Notes under the pieces: generated by a model
The model's database searches: none
Told to the model about the DNA's origin: nothing
What the model saw: the letters and a program-made list of their open reading frames with translations, nothing else
Part shown: in pieces, positions 1 to 8,163 of the stretch
Numbering within the stretch: the stretch's first letter is position 1
Layout: each line of letters opens with the position of its first letter
Made by a program: the position numbers and the translations under genes
Source of the DNA: an uncultured beta proteobacterium
Lineage (GTDB): Bacteria; Pseudomonadota; Gammaproteobacteria; Burkholderiales; Burkholderiaceae_C
Assembly (NCBI GenBank): GCA_903958915.1
Contig: CAJBVC010000372.1
Span: 1-11,021 of the forward strand
DNA length: 11,021 nucleotides
Reading direction: 5' to 3'

Positions 1-470
1 CCTTGCAGCGATTCCACGCGGTACGGACGCACCCGTTGTTGCAACCACTCGCGCTGCGCGGACGCATCGGCAATGCTCAACAATCGCACGTCGCTGCACA
101 GGGCCGCATAGGGCGGCGCGGGACGCTCGCAGCTTCTGAGCCACGCGTTCCAGGCTTCGAACAGCGCGTCCTCCCCAAGGCCGGCAAGATCAGACCACGC
201 TGCAGGTACCCAGCGGCTTTTTCCCCGAATCAACGTGGCAGCCCCCTCCGCCTCGCCGAATGAGGGAAGCTCATCGCGCGTGGTGGTCCGCTCAGGCACA
301 GGAACGGCTGGCGCGGTCGGTCCACGCACGGGGGCACTGGAACAGGCCCCGAGCACCAGCAACAGTCCCAAGGAGAGCGCCGCCGCAAGGGTGCGGCACA
401 CCGCAGACAATTTGTAGCGAAATAGGCCTTTCACGCTTATGCAACGTGCGTGAGCAGCTCCTGTTTTCAT
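1..470 (-). CDS. mltA: Membrane-bound lytic murein transglycosylase A (MltA), N-terminal part, cut by the window edge
   Basis: MltA is an outer-membrane lipoprotein that cleaves the glycan strands of peptidoglycan, forming 1,6-anhydromuramic ends. Only the first 156 codons are visible; the gene runs off the left edge. Reading from the ATG at 470, a basic N-terminus is followed by a hydrophobic stretch (about residues 27-42) and a lipobox L-G-A-C with the lipidated cysteine at 43. The next residue is Ser, which favours outer-membrane sorting. A Pro/Ala/Thr-rich linker follows, then a segment with SRWVPAAWSDLAG (residues 85-97) and RPYRVESLQ at the cut end, which I recognise as the start of the MltA domain. 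The catalytic Asp lies beyond the edge. The n-region is long (about 26 residues); a GTG at codon 14 is an alternative start but has no visible ribosome-binding site. The gene lies 14 bp after the nitrilase stop, so it is probably cotranscribed. A GAGG overlapping that stop could serve as its ribosome-binding site. The family call comes from sequence recall. Confidence 0.85.
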   Translation of the reverse strand, partial: MKTGAAHARCISVKGLFRYKLSAVCRTLAAALSLGLLLVLGACSSAPVRGPTAPAVPVPERTTTRDELPSFGEAEGAATLIRGKSRWVPAAWSDLAGLGEDALFEAWNAWLRSCERPAPPYAALCSDVRLLSIADASAQREWLQQRVRPYRVESLQ

Positions 471-484
471 AGCGCCCAATGACC

Positions 485-1300
485 TCAGAGAACACGGTGT
501 AGCAGGGCTGGCAACTGGGTGCGGTGGTGCGCCAGTTGCCCGCAATCGAGTTCTGCGCACACCACACCCGGCTCCTGGGCGCGCTGCGCCAGCACCTGCC
601 CCCAGGGATTGATCAGCAGCGACTGGCCCCAGGTGCGGCGACCATTCGGATGCGTTCCCCCCTGTGCTGCAGCCGCCACATATGCCAGGTTCTCGATGGC
701 GCGCGCGCGCAGCAGAACCTCCCAGTGGACCGACCCCGTGGTGTAGGTAAATGCGCTCGGCACCAGTATCAGGTCCACCCCTTCGGTGGCATAGTGCCGG
801 TACAACTCGGGAAAACGCAGGTCGTAACACACGCTCAAACCCACTTGCCACTCATGGCCGTCGCGCGACGGCAGGGCAAACCTTGCGGGAGCCGATCCCG
901 CGGTCAGGACACGCGACTCGTCGTACGCTTCCTGCCCATTGTCAAAACGGAACAGGTGAATCTTGTCGTAACGGGCCACGCACTGGCCCTGCGGGTTGTA
1001 GGCCAGACTACTGTTGTAAACCCGGTCCTCCTGCATCGCTTGCAGAGGCAGGGTGCCCCCCACAACCCAAAGACCCAGAGACTGGGCCGCGTGGGACAGG
1101 AATTGTTGCAACGGGCCTTTGCCAAAGGGTTCACGAATCGCCAGTTTGTCGGCATCGTTTTGACCGATCAGGCAAAAATACTCCGGCAGGACCGCCAGCT
1201 CCGCGCCGAGCGCAGCCGATTCTTCCAGCAGGGTCATGGCCTGCTGCATATTCTTTTTCACGTCCGCAGTGGACACCATTTGCAATGCGGCGACTTTCAT
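485..1300 (-). CDS. Nitrilase-superfamily carbon-nitrogen hydrolase (Nit1/deaminated-glutathione-amidase-like)
   Basis: This is a 271-residue cytoplasmic C-N hydrolase. The full superfamily Glu-Lys-Cys triad is visible: E40 in LAVLPEYF, K113 in YDKIHLF and C158 in LSVCYDLRFPELYR. The CYDLRFPE motif and overall length fit the Nit1/YbeM branch, whose characterised members hydrolyse deaminated glutathione (a metabolite-repair step) or related omega-amides. The substrate here is inferred, not shown. No signal peptide or membrane segment is seen. The ATG at 1300 overlaps the stop of the upstream yhdP-type gene in an ATGA arrangement. AAGGA at 1311-1307 sits 6 bp before the ATG, supporting this start and translational coupling. 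mltA follows 14 bp downstream. No defect is seen: length, triad and C-terminal sequence are all intact. Confidence 0.93.
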   Translation of the reverse strand: MKVAALQMVSTADVKKNMQQAMTLLEESAALGAELAVLPEYFCLIGQNDADKLAIREPFGKGPLQQFLSHAAQSLGLWVVGGTLPLQAMQEDRVYNSSLAYNPQGQCVARYDKIHLFRFDNGQEAYDESRVLTAGSAPARFALPSRDGHEWQVGLSVCYDLRFPELYRHYATEGVDLILVPSAFTYTTGSVHWEVLLRARAIENLAYVAAAAQGGTHPNGRRTWGQSLLINPWGQVLAQRAQEPGVVCAELDCGQLAHHRTQLPALLHRVL

Positions 1301-4300
1301 TTCAATTCCTTCGTTGGGGCGGGTGGAGTCGCATGCTGCTCAACTTTGGTCACTCGGGGATCGACCCAGGTGCCGTCGACCAGAAACTCCTGGGTTGCCG
1401 CCTCCATCAGCGGTTTGCGCAAAATGAGTTGCGCCAGGAAGGTGGACAAGCCAATCAGTGGGTTGATGGTGGAGGCGATGAGCGATGCGCTGCCGGCGTT
1501 GATTTCCGGCACCACCACCACCTTGATACTCTGCGTTTCTTTGGCAATATCGGCCTGCCCTTCCATCAACACGGCCGCGTTGACGCCCTTCATTTGCAGA
1601 TTGTTGGTGCGTGCGATCCCCTGCTCAATGGCCACATCGCCACGCAAAAAGTCAAAGGCAAAACCTTCGGTAAAGACATCCCGGAAATCCAGCGCCAAAC
1701 GCCGTGGCAGCGACTGCAGGCTGAGCACACCGAGCAGCTTGGCGATGCCGGGGTCGGCCTTCAGGAATTGCCCGGTCTCCACATTGATATTGAAGTTGCC
1801 GCCCATGCTGGCGTAGTCCAGTGTGATGGGCGAGCCCATCCACCCCACCCGCCCTTCGATCTTGCCCTCGCCCTTGCGCAGTACCCCTGGCATGCCAAAG
1901 CGGTCCAGCAAAGCGCCGGCGTCCGAAATGTCGAGCACGAACTTCATGGCGGTGCGGCGACGCTCCTTGATGGATTTGCCGGCTGGAGGCTCGGACAGCG
2001 ACACCACATCGGTCCAGTTGCCACTGGCCTTGAGCGAAGCTTCCGGTGTGGTGATGTCAAAGCGGTTGAGCCGCCACTCGCGGCTCGCATCCTTGCCGCC
2101 GATGGCGACCAGGTTGACCGCTTCGATATCGACCCGCCCGAGCTTTTTGCCGCGCAGTTCGCAGTCCTCCACCACAATGTCCATCGCCGGGATGCTGGCA
2201 GGCTGCTCGTCCAGAATGTTCTCCATCTCCTGCGCGGCGCTGGGGGCCACCGACAAACGCGCCAGCCTCGCATAAAGGCGGCCGGCCTGGGGACCGAGCG
2301 ACTGTCGGTATTCCAGATAACCATTGAGCTCGGTGGCATCCACGTTGGCGCGCCACAGCAGCCCGTCGCGTCCGCCACCGGCCAGCACCCGGTTGAATCT
2401 GCGCCCCCCCCAGGCCAGTGTCTGGGCGCGAACCACCAGGCTGTCGGGTAGATAGGTCTGGGTCAGGCTTTGCGCCGATGCAGTGGAAGCGCTTGTGCCT
2501 GCCGGTACATCCGAGGTTTGCGACAGCACCTGGGTCCAGGCATCCACATCCAGCACTCCAACCTGGATATTGGCAGCCACACCGCGCTCAGGCAGCACGG
2601 CAGACTCATCCGCCGACAGGCCCACACCAATGGCGCCGCGCAACACCCGGGCGTCTGCTCCGGACACATCACGCACATAGCGAACGCTGGCCAACGTACC
2701 CACCTCGAGCAGCAACTGGTCCTGCAGCGCAGGCTTGGAGGCCCCCGTTGCCTCCGGGCGCAGGGCGGAAGTTTCCAGCCTCAGAGGCAGAAGCGCCTGC
2801 GCAGTCTTACGAAAAGGCTCTGGCAAATTCAATGCCATTCCCGCCAGACTGGTGTTGACCTGTAACTCGGCAACCCCCGCACGCAAGCCCAGTGTTGCGG
2901 AATAGGGGGTGGCTCCGCTGCCATACTTGGCCAGTCGCGCAACCAGTCCCAATTCGTGGGCCTCGCCCAGCCCTTCCGCGGTTGCGCTTCCCTGAATACG
3001 CATCAACTGGGCCGGTGACTTGGTGTTGAGACCGCCTTCAATGCGCACCTCGCCACCGAGCGCTCGTGCCTGCACACCGGTGACCGAAAACCCGGTGTCG
3101 GAGAAGGCAATGGCACCGCGTGCGCGGCTCAGGCGCGGAGTGTCGGGCCGTATCTGCACATCGTTACCTGGCAAGGTAAGACCGCCTTGGACGGTTGCGC
3201 GCTCCGGGTTGGCCAGCGGCAGTGCGAGCTTGAAACGAAAGTCTGCCGGACCGCCAGCACTGGTCTGCGCCAGCGCGTGGCTGGTGATCTCCCCCAGGGG
3301 AGAACCATTGACCAGACCGACCATGTCGGCCAAAGCGCCCCGGCCTTCGGCATTGACGACCAACTGCGCAGCGCTGTACAAATTGCTGATGCTGCTGTCC
3401 GCCTTGATCACTTGCAGACTGCCTGCACCGGCCGTCATTGCGCGCGCCGACTTGATGTGCAAGCTGTTGTGATCGATCAGAAAATCGGCCGATACCTGCG
3501 CCAGGCTCGGCCAGGGCAAACTGCCCTTGGGCAGCACGCTCGCCGGAACATAGGCGTAGCTGGCATTTTGCAGCTCGGCTGCAATGCGGAACTCGCCCTT
3601 GCGGGGATCAGTGAATGGAAAATCGGCCAGGTCGCCCTTGGCACGAAACCGTACACCGGAGCCCGTACCCCCCAGCACCGCATCGCGCACGTAGTCGCGC
3701 ACGCCCTTGTCGATTCCGGTAGGCAAATAGCGGTGTACGCGGTTTAACTCCGCCCGACTCAGGCTACCGGTCAAATCCAGCACGCCCATCCGCGAGACGC
3801 CACTGCCGCCAGATCGCCATTTGGCTTGCAGTTCGCCTTGGGCGTCGGCATTGGCAAATTGCACATTGGTGGCGTTGAGCGTGGTTTGCGTCCCTTCGCG
3901 CTTCCACTGGAGATCGCCCGCAAGTCGCTCGAACACGAGTTGCGGGTCATCGAAGGTCAGGGGTGCCAGCAACCTCCCGTTCAAGTTGAAACGGGCCGTG
4001 CCACCCGTCTGGGTCAGATCGAAATCCAGATCCAGCCCCTGAAAACCGGGCCGCATCCCGGTTACGCCAGGGTCGGCGGCAATGGCCATTTGCTCAATGC
4101 GCCCTTGAGCGGCGTAACGCACGGGGTTAGCAGGCGGGCCTTGCCAGGAGCCTTCAAGTTTTCTGACCAGGCCACGCGGACGCAACCCGGCCAGTCGCCC
4201 ATGCCACGCGTCCCCCAACGGCAGGCGCTGGGCGATCTCCGCAAGGGCGGCGAAGTCGAGCCGATCCGCCTCCAGATTCCCGTGCGGCGGATTGCGGGCA

Positions 4301-5355
4301 TCTCCCTCGAACCAGGCCACGCGCAGATTGCCACCCGGCCAGTGCAGGCCGTCACCCGTATCAAACTCCAGGGCACGGGTGGACAGTTCAACCCCACCAT
4401 CGACCGAGCGCACACCCAACCGACCAGCCACCCAGCGAAACTGCAGATCCTCCAGCTTCTCGGTTACGCCCACTTGCACGTTTTTGAGCGCCAGGTCGAC
4501 AGTGGTGCTCACCGGGCGGCCGCGATCCACCTCCAGCCAGGCCCGCACCGCCCCGGTACCATGCTCCACATCGACGCCGATGTCGGCATAGCGACGCAAG
4601 TGGTTCAGTTCAATGTGGGAAAAATCCACAAACAGCTGCCCCGTCCAATCCTGCCAGCGGCCCGCATGCCGCGACAACAGGGGCTGCTTGAAAATGCCGG
4701 CAGCCGTGATGCGCTCACCCCAATGGGCCGATGGCGTGAAATCCAGACGCATGGCATGGGTGTTGTGCCGGTTGCGCAGCACCCAATCCACTTCGGTCAT
4801 TGTCAGCGGCGGTGCTCCGCGCAGTTCGTCGGTCCAGGTCACGGTGCCATGCCGAATGGCCAGCTCGAACTGGTCAAACAGCCAGTCCAGGGCCGGGCTG
4901 TCTGCACTGGGACCGGCGCGAACGAGCAAACCGGCTACCCACAATTGGCCGTCGGCGGTGCGCCGCACATCCAGCACCGGGCTGTCTATATAAAGTTGCT
5001 CCAGCCCCCCGCCCAACACCGACCGTGGCGACAGCGCTACCTGCACACTTGGCAGCCGCAATGCGGTGCGTCCCTGCGCATCGAGCAGCAACACTTCGTT
5101 GAATTCAATCGAAGGGATCAAGCCATTGGTTCGCGCAACAACCGTGCCAATGCGCAGCGGTACCCCCAATGCTCGCGTGGCCTGCTGTTCGAGCCACGGA
5201 CGCAGCTCGGCGATTCGCGGCACAATCAGGAAATGCAATCCCGCCCAGACTATGGCCAACACCAGCCACGCTGACACCAGCAGCCTCAACACCCACTTGG
5301 CGACAGTTGCAACTGTTTTCAGCAGTGGGGTTGGAGTAGGTGAAGTCTCAATCAT
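1297..5355 (-). CDS. yhdP: YhdP-family (AsmA-like, TIGR02099-type) envelope protein
   Basis: This is a very large (1352-residue) bitopic protein. A single N-terminal membrane segment (about residues 21-45, from KWVLRLL to HFLIVPRI) is followed by a long predicted periplasmic region rich in alternating beta-strand-like sequence. The C-terminal AsmA-like part includes the family-typical stretches GEGKIEGRVGW, the segment around PGIAKLLGVLSLQSLPRRL (about residue 1200) and SLIASTINPLIGLSTFLAQL near the end. YhdP, TamB and YdbH are AsmA-like proteins thought to form hydrophobic-groove bridges carrying phospholipid from inner to outer membrane; E. coli YhdP is about 1266 residues, so this one is slightly longer. 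I chose the ATG at 5355 because it gives a short polar n-region just before the membrane segment. The frame stays open upstream to 5943, but that part is antisense to glnE and does not look like protein. No strong ribosome-binding site is visible. It is probably the first gene of the operon with the nitrilase and mltA. Confidence 0.92.
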   Translation of the reverse strand: MIETSPTPTPLLKTVATVAKWVLRLLVSAWLVLAIVWAGLHFLIVPRIAELRPWLEQQATRALGVPLRIGTVVARTNGLIPSIEFNEVLLLDAQGRTALRLPSVQVALSPRSVLGGGLEQLYIDSPVLDVRRTADGQLWVAGLLVRAGPSADSPALDWLFDQFELAIRHGTVTWTDELRGAPPLTMTEVDWVLRNRHNTHAMRLDFTPSAHWGERITAAGIFKQPLLSRHAGRWQDWTGQLFVDFSHIELNHLRRYADIGVDVEHGTGAVRAWLEVDRGRPVSTTVDLALKNVQVGVTEKLEDLQFRWVAGRLGVRSVDGGVELSTRALEFDTGDGLHWPGGNLRVAWFEGDARNPPHGNLEADRLDFAALAEIAQRLPLGDAWHGRLAGLRPRGLVRKLEGSWQGPPANPVRYAAQGRIEQMAIAADPGVTGMRPGFQGLDLDFDLTQTGGTARFNLNGRLLAPLTFDDPQLVFERLAGDLQWKREGTQTTLNATNVQFANADAQGELQAKWRSGGSGVSRMGVLDLTGSLSRAELNRVHRYLPTGIDKGVRDYVRDAVLGGTGSGVRFRAKGDLADFPFTDPRKGEFRIAAELQNASYAYVPASVLPKGSLPWPSLAQVSADFLIDHNSLHIKSARAMTAGAGSLQVIKADSSISNLYSAAQLVVNAEGRGALADMVGLVNGSPLGEITSHALAQTSAGGPADFRFKLALPLANPERATVQGGLTLPGNDVQIRPDTPRLSRARGAIAFSDTGFSVTGVQARALGGEVRIEGGLNTKSPAQLMRIQGSATAEGLGEAHELGLVARLAKYGSGATPYSATLGLRAGVAELQVNTSLAGMALNLPEPFRKTAQALLPLRLETSALRPEATGASKPALQDQLLLEVGTLASVRYVRDVSGADARVLRGAIGVGLSADESAVLPERGVAANIQVGVLDVDAWTQVLSQTSDVPAGTSASTASAQSLTQTYLPDSLVVRAQTLAWGGRRFNRVLAGGGRDGLLWRANVDATELNGYLEYRQSLGPQAGRLYARLARLSVAPSAAQEMENILDEQPASIPAMDIVVEDCELRGKKLGRVDIEAVNLVAIGGKDASREWRLNRFDITTPEASLKASGNWTDVVSLSEPPAGKSIKERRRTAMKFVLDISDAGALLDRFGMPGVLRKGEGKIEGRVGWMGSPITLDYASMGGNFNINVETGQFLKADPGIAKLLGVLSLQSLPRRLALDFRDVFTEGFAFDFLRGDVAIEQGIARTNNLQMKGVNAAVLMEGQADIAKETQSIKVVVVPEINAGSASLIASTINPLIGLSTFLAQLILRKPLMEAATQEFLVDGTWVDPRVTKVEQHATPPAPTKELK
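5303..5316. repeat. Perfect 14-bp palindrome at the 5' end of the yhdP-type gene, upstream of glnE
   Basis: ACAGTTGCAACTGT is a perfect inverted repeat with no spacer. It lies inside codons of the yhdP-type gene (the T-V-A-T-V region) and ends 54 bp before the glnE ATG. That placement would suit an operator for either divergent gene. However, about one 14-bp perfect palindrome is expected by chance in a window of this size, so function is unproven. Confidence 0.3.
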
Positions 5356-5370
5356 TCGCTTGTTGGATCT
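5356..5370. other. 15-bp gap between divergent yhdP-type and glnE start codons
   Basis: Only 15 bp separate the two chosen ATGs (27 bp if glnE starts at 5383). No complete promoter fits in that space. On the minus strand, a CATAAT -10-like hexamer lies at 5385-5380, inside the first codons of glnE, without a convincing -35. On the plus strand I see no good -10/-35 pair within the first codons of the yhdP-type gene. Confidence 0.5.
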
Positions 5371-8100
5371 ATGACAGGAATTATGACCCGCAATGGTGGC
5401 CAGGCTCTGGCTGCCCAGTCGCGTTTCGCCCAACGGATACGCCGCCGCTACGAAGAACAAATGAACACACTGGCCGCAGGCTTGCCAAACCGGCACGACA
5501 TGCACAAGTGTTTTGCCACGCTGCGCGAAAGTGGTGAGGATACTGGCGCAGCACTGCGCATCACGCGCCAATTGGTACTCGAGCGTCTGGTATGCGCGGA
5601 CTGTGACGCCAGCGCGAGTCTCTCCAGCGTCACTGCGGCCATGACCGAGCTGGCCGAGTTTGCCCTGGATGCGGCCTGCCAGCAGAGTCTTCAATTGCTG
5701 GATGCCCAACACGGAGCCCCACTGGGACCGCAGGGAGAACGCTCCAACATCTGTATTGTGGGCATGGGCAAACTCGGCGCACGCGAGCTCAATGTGTCGA
5801 GCGACATCGACCTGATCTATATCTACGACCACGATGGGGACACTGCTGGCGATGCCAATGGAAGGGGGCGCATTTCCAATCAGGAGTACTTTGGCAAACT
5901 GGTGCGCGCGATGTACGCGCTGGTCGGCGACACCACCGAACATGGCTTTGTCTTTCGGGTCGATCTGGCGTTGCGCCCCAATGGCAACTCAGGCCCCCCG
6001 GCGGTCTCCCTGGGCGCCTTGGAGGAGTATTTACACGTGCAGGGTCGGGAATGGGAGCGTTTTGCGTGGCTCAAGAGCCGCGTGGTGGCGCCGCAGAACG
6101 TGCTGGGGTCCCCCTCGGCATTGAACCTGCGCAGCGTGGTGATGCCGTTTGTGTTTCGCCGTTACCTGGATTACAACGTGTTCGACTCGCTGCGGGTCCT
6201 GCACCAGCAAATTCGGGACCACGCCGCCAAACGCAGTGCCGGGCGACCCGAGCGCAGCAACGATGTCAAGTTGTCGCGTGGGGGGATTCGTGAGATCGAA
6301 TTCACGGTGCAACTGCTGCAAGTGGTGCGCGGCGGCCAGTTTCCCGAGTTGCGCACGCGCCCTACGGTGAGTGCGCTTAACCGCCTGGCGACTGCGGGCC
6401 TGATGTCCCAGACCACGGCCGATGCACTGGGATGCGCCTACGTCTTTTTGCGCCAGGTCGAGCACCGCATCCAATACCTGGATGACCAGCAAACCCACGT
6501 ACTACCCACCGGCGACGCCGATCTGGGCTGGATTGCCCGGGCCATGGGCCAGGACAGCAGCGCGGCATTTCTGAGTGTGCTCAACGCCCACCGGGAGTTG
6601 GTCGCGCAGGAGTTCGATGCACTCCTGGGCGGCGAGAAGGCACCTTGCAAGGGCTGCACCAAGGCAACGCCCGCGACAACCATGGCCACCGGTGATTTCG
6701 ACGAGATGCTGGCGCAACTCGATGGGCGCTTTGGTGAGCGCGTCGCCAGCTGGCGCGAGCACCCTCGCGTACTGGCCTTGCGCGAAGGCTCGCGCGACCG
6801 GCTGGCGCGGCTGGTGCTGCGCACCGCCCAGTGGATGAAAGAAGGACGCGTCAGTGTGGACGGCGCCGTACGGCTGGCCGACTGGATCGAGCCCCTGCTG
6901 CGGCGCGAAAGTTACCTGGCACTGTTGCTGGAGCGTCCCACCGTGCATGAGCGTCTGTTGCATATGCTGGGGGCCGCACGCTGGCCAGCCCGTTACCTGC
7001 TCAAGCATCCGGGCGTGATCGATGAGCTGGCGGAAGTCGCCATGGTGGAAGAGCGATTCAGCCCGGCTGACTTTGAGCTTGAACTCGAGCGCCGCCGGGC
7101 CGCTCTGCAAACCAGCGCCGAAGACGACGACGAAGGTCTGCTCAACCTGCTGCGCCGCGCCCACCACGCCGAGGTGTTCCGCACGCTGTCGCGCGATGTC
7201 GAGGGGCGCCTCACCGTCGAGCAGGTGGCCGACGATTTGAGCGCACTGGCCGAAGCCGTGCTGCGTGTGACCACGCGCTGGTGCTGGAGCCGGCTGAAGA
7301 ACCGGCATCGCGCGGAGCACCAGTTTGGCATCATTGCCTACGGCAAGCTCGGCGGCAAAGAGTTGGGCTATGGCAGCGACCTGGACATTGTTTTTGTCTA
7401 CGACGACGAAGACGAGCGCTCCGGCGAGGTCTATGGTGCCCTGGTGCGCAAGCTGATCAACTGGCTCACCGTCAAGACCGGGGAAGGCGATCTGTACGAG
7501 ATCGATACCGCGCTGCGCCCGAACGGCAATTCGGGCCTGCTGATCACCAGCTTTGAGGCCTACGCCAACTACCAGCAGCAACGCGGCTCCAATACCGCCT
7601 GGACCTGGGAGCACCAGGCCATGACGCGGGCGCGCTGTGTGCTGGGCGGGTCAGCCATGCAGTCACGCTTTGATGCGGTGCGCGCCACCGTGATTGGCGC
7701 GGTGCGTGACAACGATAGCCTGCGCCGGGAAATTGGCGAGATGCGTACCAAGGTGGCTGCGAGCCACCCGGTGCGGGGCGCGCAATTTGATGTCAAGCAC
7801 AGCCCGGGCGGCATGGTCGACGTGGAGTTTGCGGTGCAGTACCTGGTGCTGTCGCAGGGTCACCGGCATCCGGAACTGCTGGCCAACGTGGGCAATATTG
7901 CCTTGCTGGTGCGGGCACAGCAATGCGGCCTGTTACCGGCACCGGTGGGCGAGCACGCGTCCAGTGCCTACCGAACGTTGCGCCAGATCCAGCACACGGC
8001 ACGGTTGAACGAGGAACCGACGCAGGTGGATGCTACCCGCGTGGAAACCGAACGTTCTGCGGGGCAGGCATTGTGGGCTGCCGTCTTCGGAAACTCTTAA
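5371..8100 (+). CDS. glnE: Bifunctional glutamine synthetase adenylyltransferase/adenylyl-removing enzyme
   Basis: GlnE adenylylates glutamine synthetase when nitrogen is plentiful and removes AMP by phosphorolysis when nitrogen is scarce, under control of PII (GlnB) and glutamine. Two nucleotidyltransferase domains are visible. The N-terminal adenylyl-removing domain has GMGKLGARELNVSSDIDLIY at 131-150, with metal-ligand candidates D145 and D147. The C-terminal adenylyltransferase domain has YGKLGGKELGYGSDLDIVF from 657, with D670 and D672. Each is followed by an ALRPNGNSG motif, and SRGGIREIEF and SPGGMVDVEF mark the helical parts that follow. The length is 909 residues against about 946 in E. 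coli, the difference lying partly at the N-terminus. A second in-frame ATG at 5383 (905 residues) is equally possible; both starts have only a short GGA or AGGA very close by. The linker near residue 426 carries a CxxC pair. It diverges from the yhdP-type gene and converges on the receptor gene. No frameshift or missing motif is seen. Confidence 0.97.
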   Translation: MTGIMTRNGGQALAAQSRFAQRIRRRYEEQMNTLAAGLPNRHDMHKCFATLRESGEDTGAALRITRQLVLERLVCADCDASASLSSVTAAMTELAEFALDAACQQSLQLLDAQHGAPLGPQGERSNICIVGMGKLGARELNVSSDIDLIYIYDHDGDTAGDANGRGRISNQEYFGKLVRAMYALVGDTTEHGFVFRVDLALRPNGNSGPPAVSLGALEEYLHVQGREWERFAWLKSRVVAPQNVLGSPSALNLRSVVMPFVFRRYLDYNVFDSLRVLHQQIRDHAAKRSAGRPERSNDVKLSRGGIREIEFTVQLLQVVRGGQFPELRTRPTVSALNRLATAGLMSQTTADALGCAYVFLRQVEHRIQYLDDQQTHVLPTGDADLGWIARAMGQDSSAAFLSVLNAHRELVAQEFDALLGGEKAPCKGCTKATPATTMATGDFDEMLAQLDGRFGERVASWREHPRVLALREGSRDRLARLVLRTAQWMKEGRVSVDGAVRLADWIEPLLRRESYLALLLERPTVHERLLHMLGAARWPARYLLKHPGVIDELAEVAMVEERFSPADFELELERRRAALQTSAEDDDEGLLNLLRRAHHAEVFRTLSRDVEGRLTVEQVADDLSALAEAVLRVTTRWCWSRLKNRHRAEHQFGIIAYGKLGGKELGYGSDLDIVFVYDDEDERSGEVYGALVRKLINWLTVKTGEGDLYEIDTALRPNGNSGLLITSFEAYANYQQQRGSNTAWTWEHQAMTRARCVLGGSAMQSRFDAVRATVIGAVRDNDSLRREIGEMRTKVAASHPVRGAQFDVKHSPGGMVDVEFAVQYLVLSQGHRHPELLANVGNIALLVRAQQCGLLPAPVGEHASSAYRTLRQIQHTARLNEEPTQVDATRVETERSAGQALWAAVFGNS

Positions 8101-8137
8101 GCCAAACGTGCCTGTAGCGCAGGTGCAGCAAGCGTAA

Positions 8138-8163
8138 GGTGCTATCATTGTTGTAGCGTTTTT
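8138..8163 (+). terminator. Weak candidate terminator downstream of glnE
   Basis: GCTA at 8141-8144 pairs with TAGC at 8154-8157 around a 9-nt loop. Wobble pairs extend the stem outward, and TTTTT at 8159-8163 follows. The stem is short and weak, so this is only a plausible glnE terminator. A second small hairpin lies at 8108-8126 (CCTG/CAGG stem, loop TAGCG). On the minus strand neither is followed by a T-run, so no clear terminator for the receptor gene is seen. Confidence 0.3.
8140..8148 (+). promoter_or_regulatory. Extended -10-like element pointing into the receptor gene on the antisense strand
   Basis: TGC followed by TATCAT matches the extended -10 consensus (TGn plus five of six bases of TATAAT). 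Transcription would start near 8155 and run antisense to the 3' end of the receptor gene. No good -35 is visible. It overlaps the candidate terminator hairpin, so at most one of the two readings may be functional. Confidence 0.25.

Noticed and set aside
699..708. Short GCGCGCGCGC alternating run
   Set aside because: It lies inside nitrilase Ala/Arg codons and is expected in GC-rich coding DNA.
751..2451. 566-codon plus-strand open frame across the nitrilase and yhdP-type genes
   Set aside because: It spans two well-supported minus-strand genes. Its composition (Arg, Pro, Gly, His rich, no domain) is typical of a shadow frame.
3826..5274. 482-codon plus-strand open frame inside the yhdP-type gene
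   Set aside because: Antisense shadow with no family motif. The opposite strand has a clear membrane protein.
5356..5943. Upstream extension of the yhdP-type frame by 196 codons
   Set aside because: The extension is antisense to conserved glnE sequence and would put about 200 residues before the membrane segment, unlike the family.
5761..7540. Repeated motifs GKLG...D.D and ALRPNGNSG, which might suggest a recent duplication
   Set aside because: These are the two ancient nucleotidyltransferase domains present in all GlnE proteins. The DNA of the two copies has diverged.
6502..7614. 370-codon minus-strand open frame inside glnE
   Set aside because: It covers glnE sequence with intact catalytic motifs on the other strand, and shows no domain of its own.
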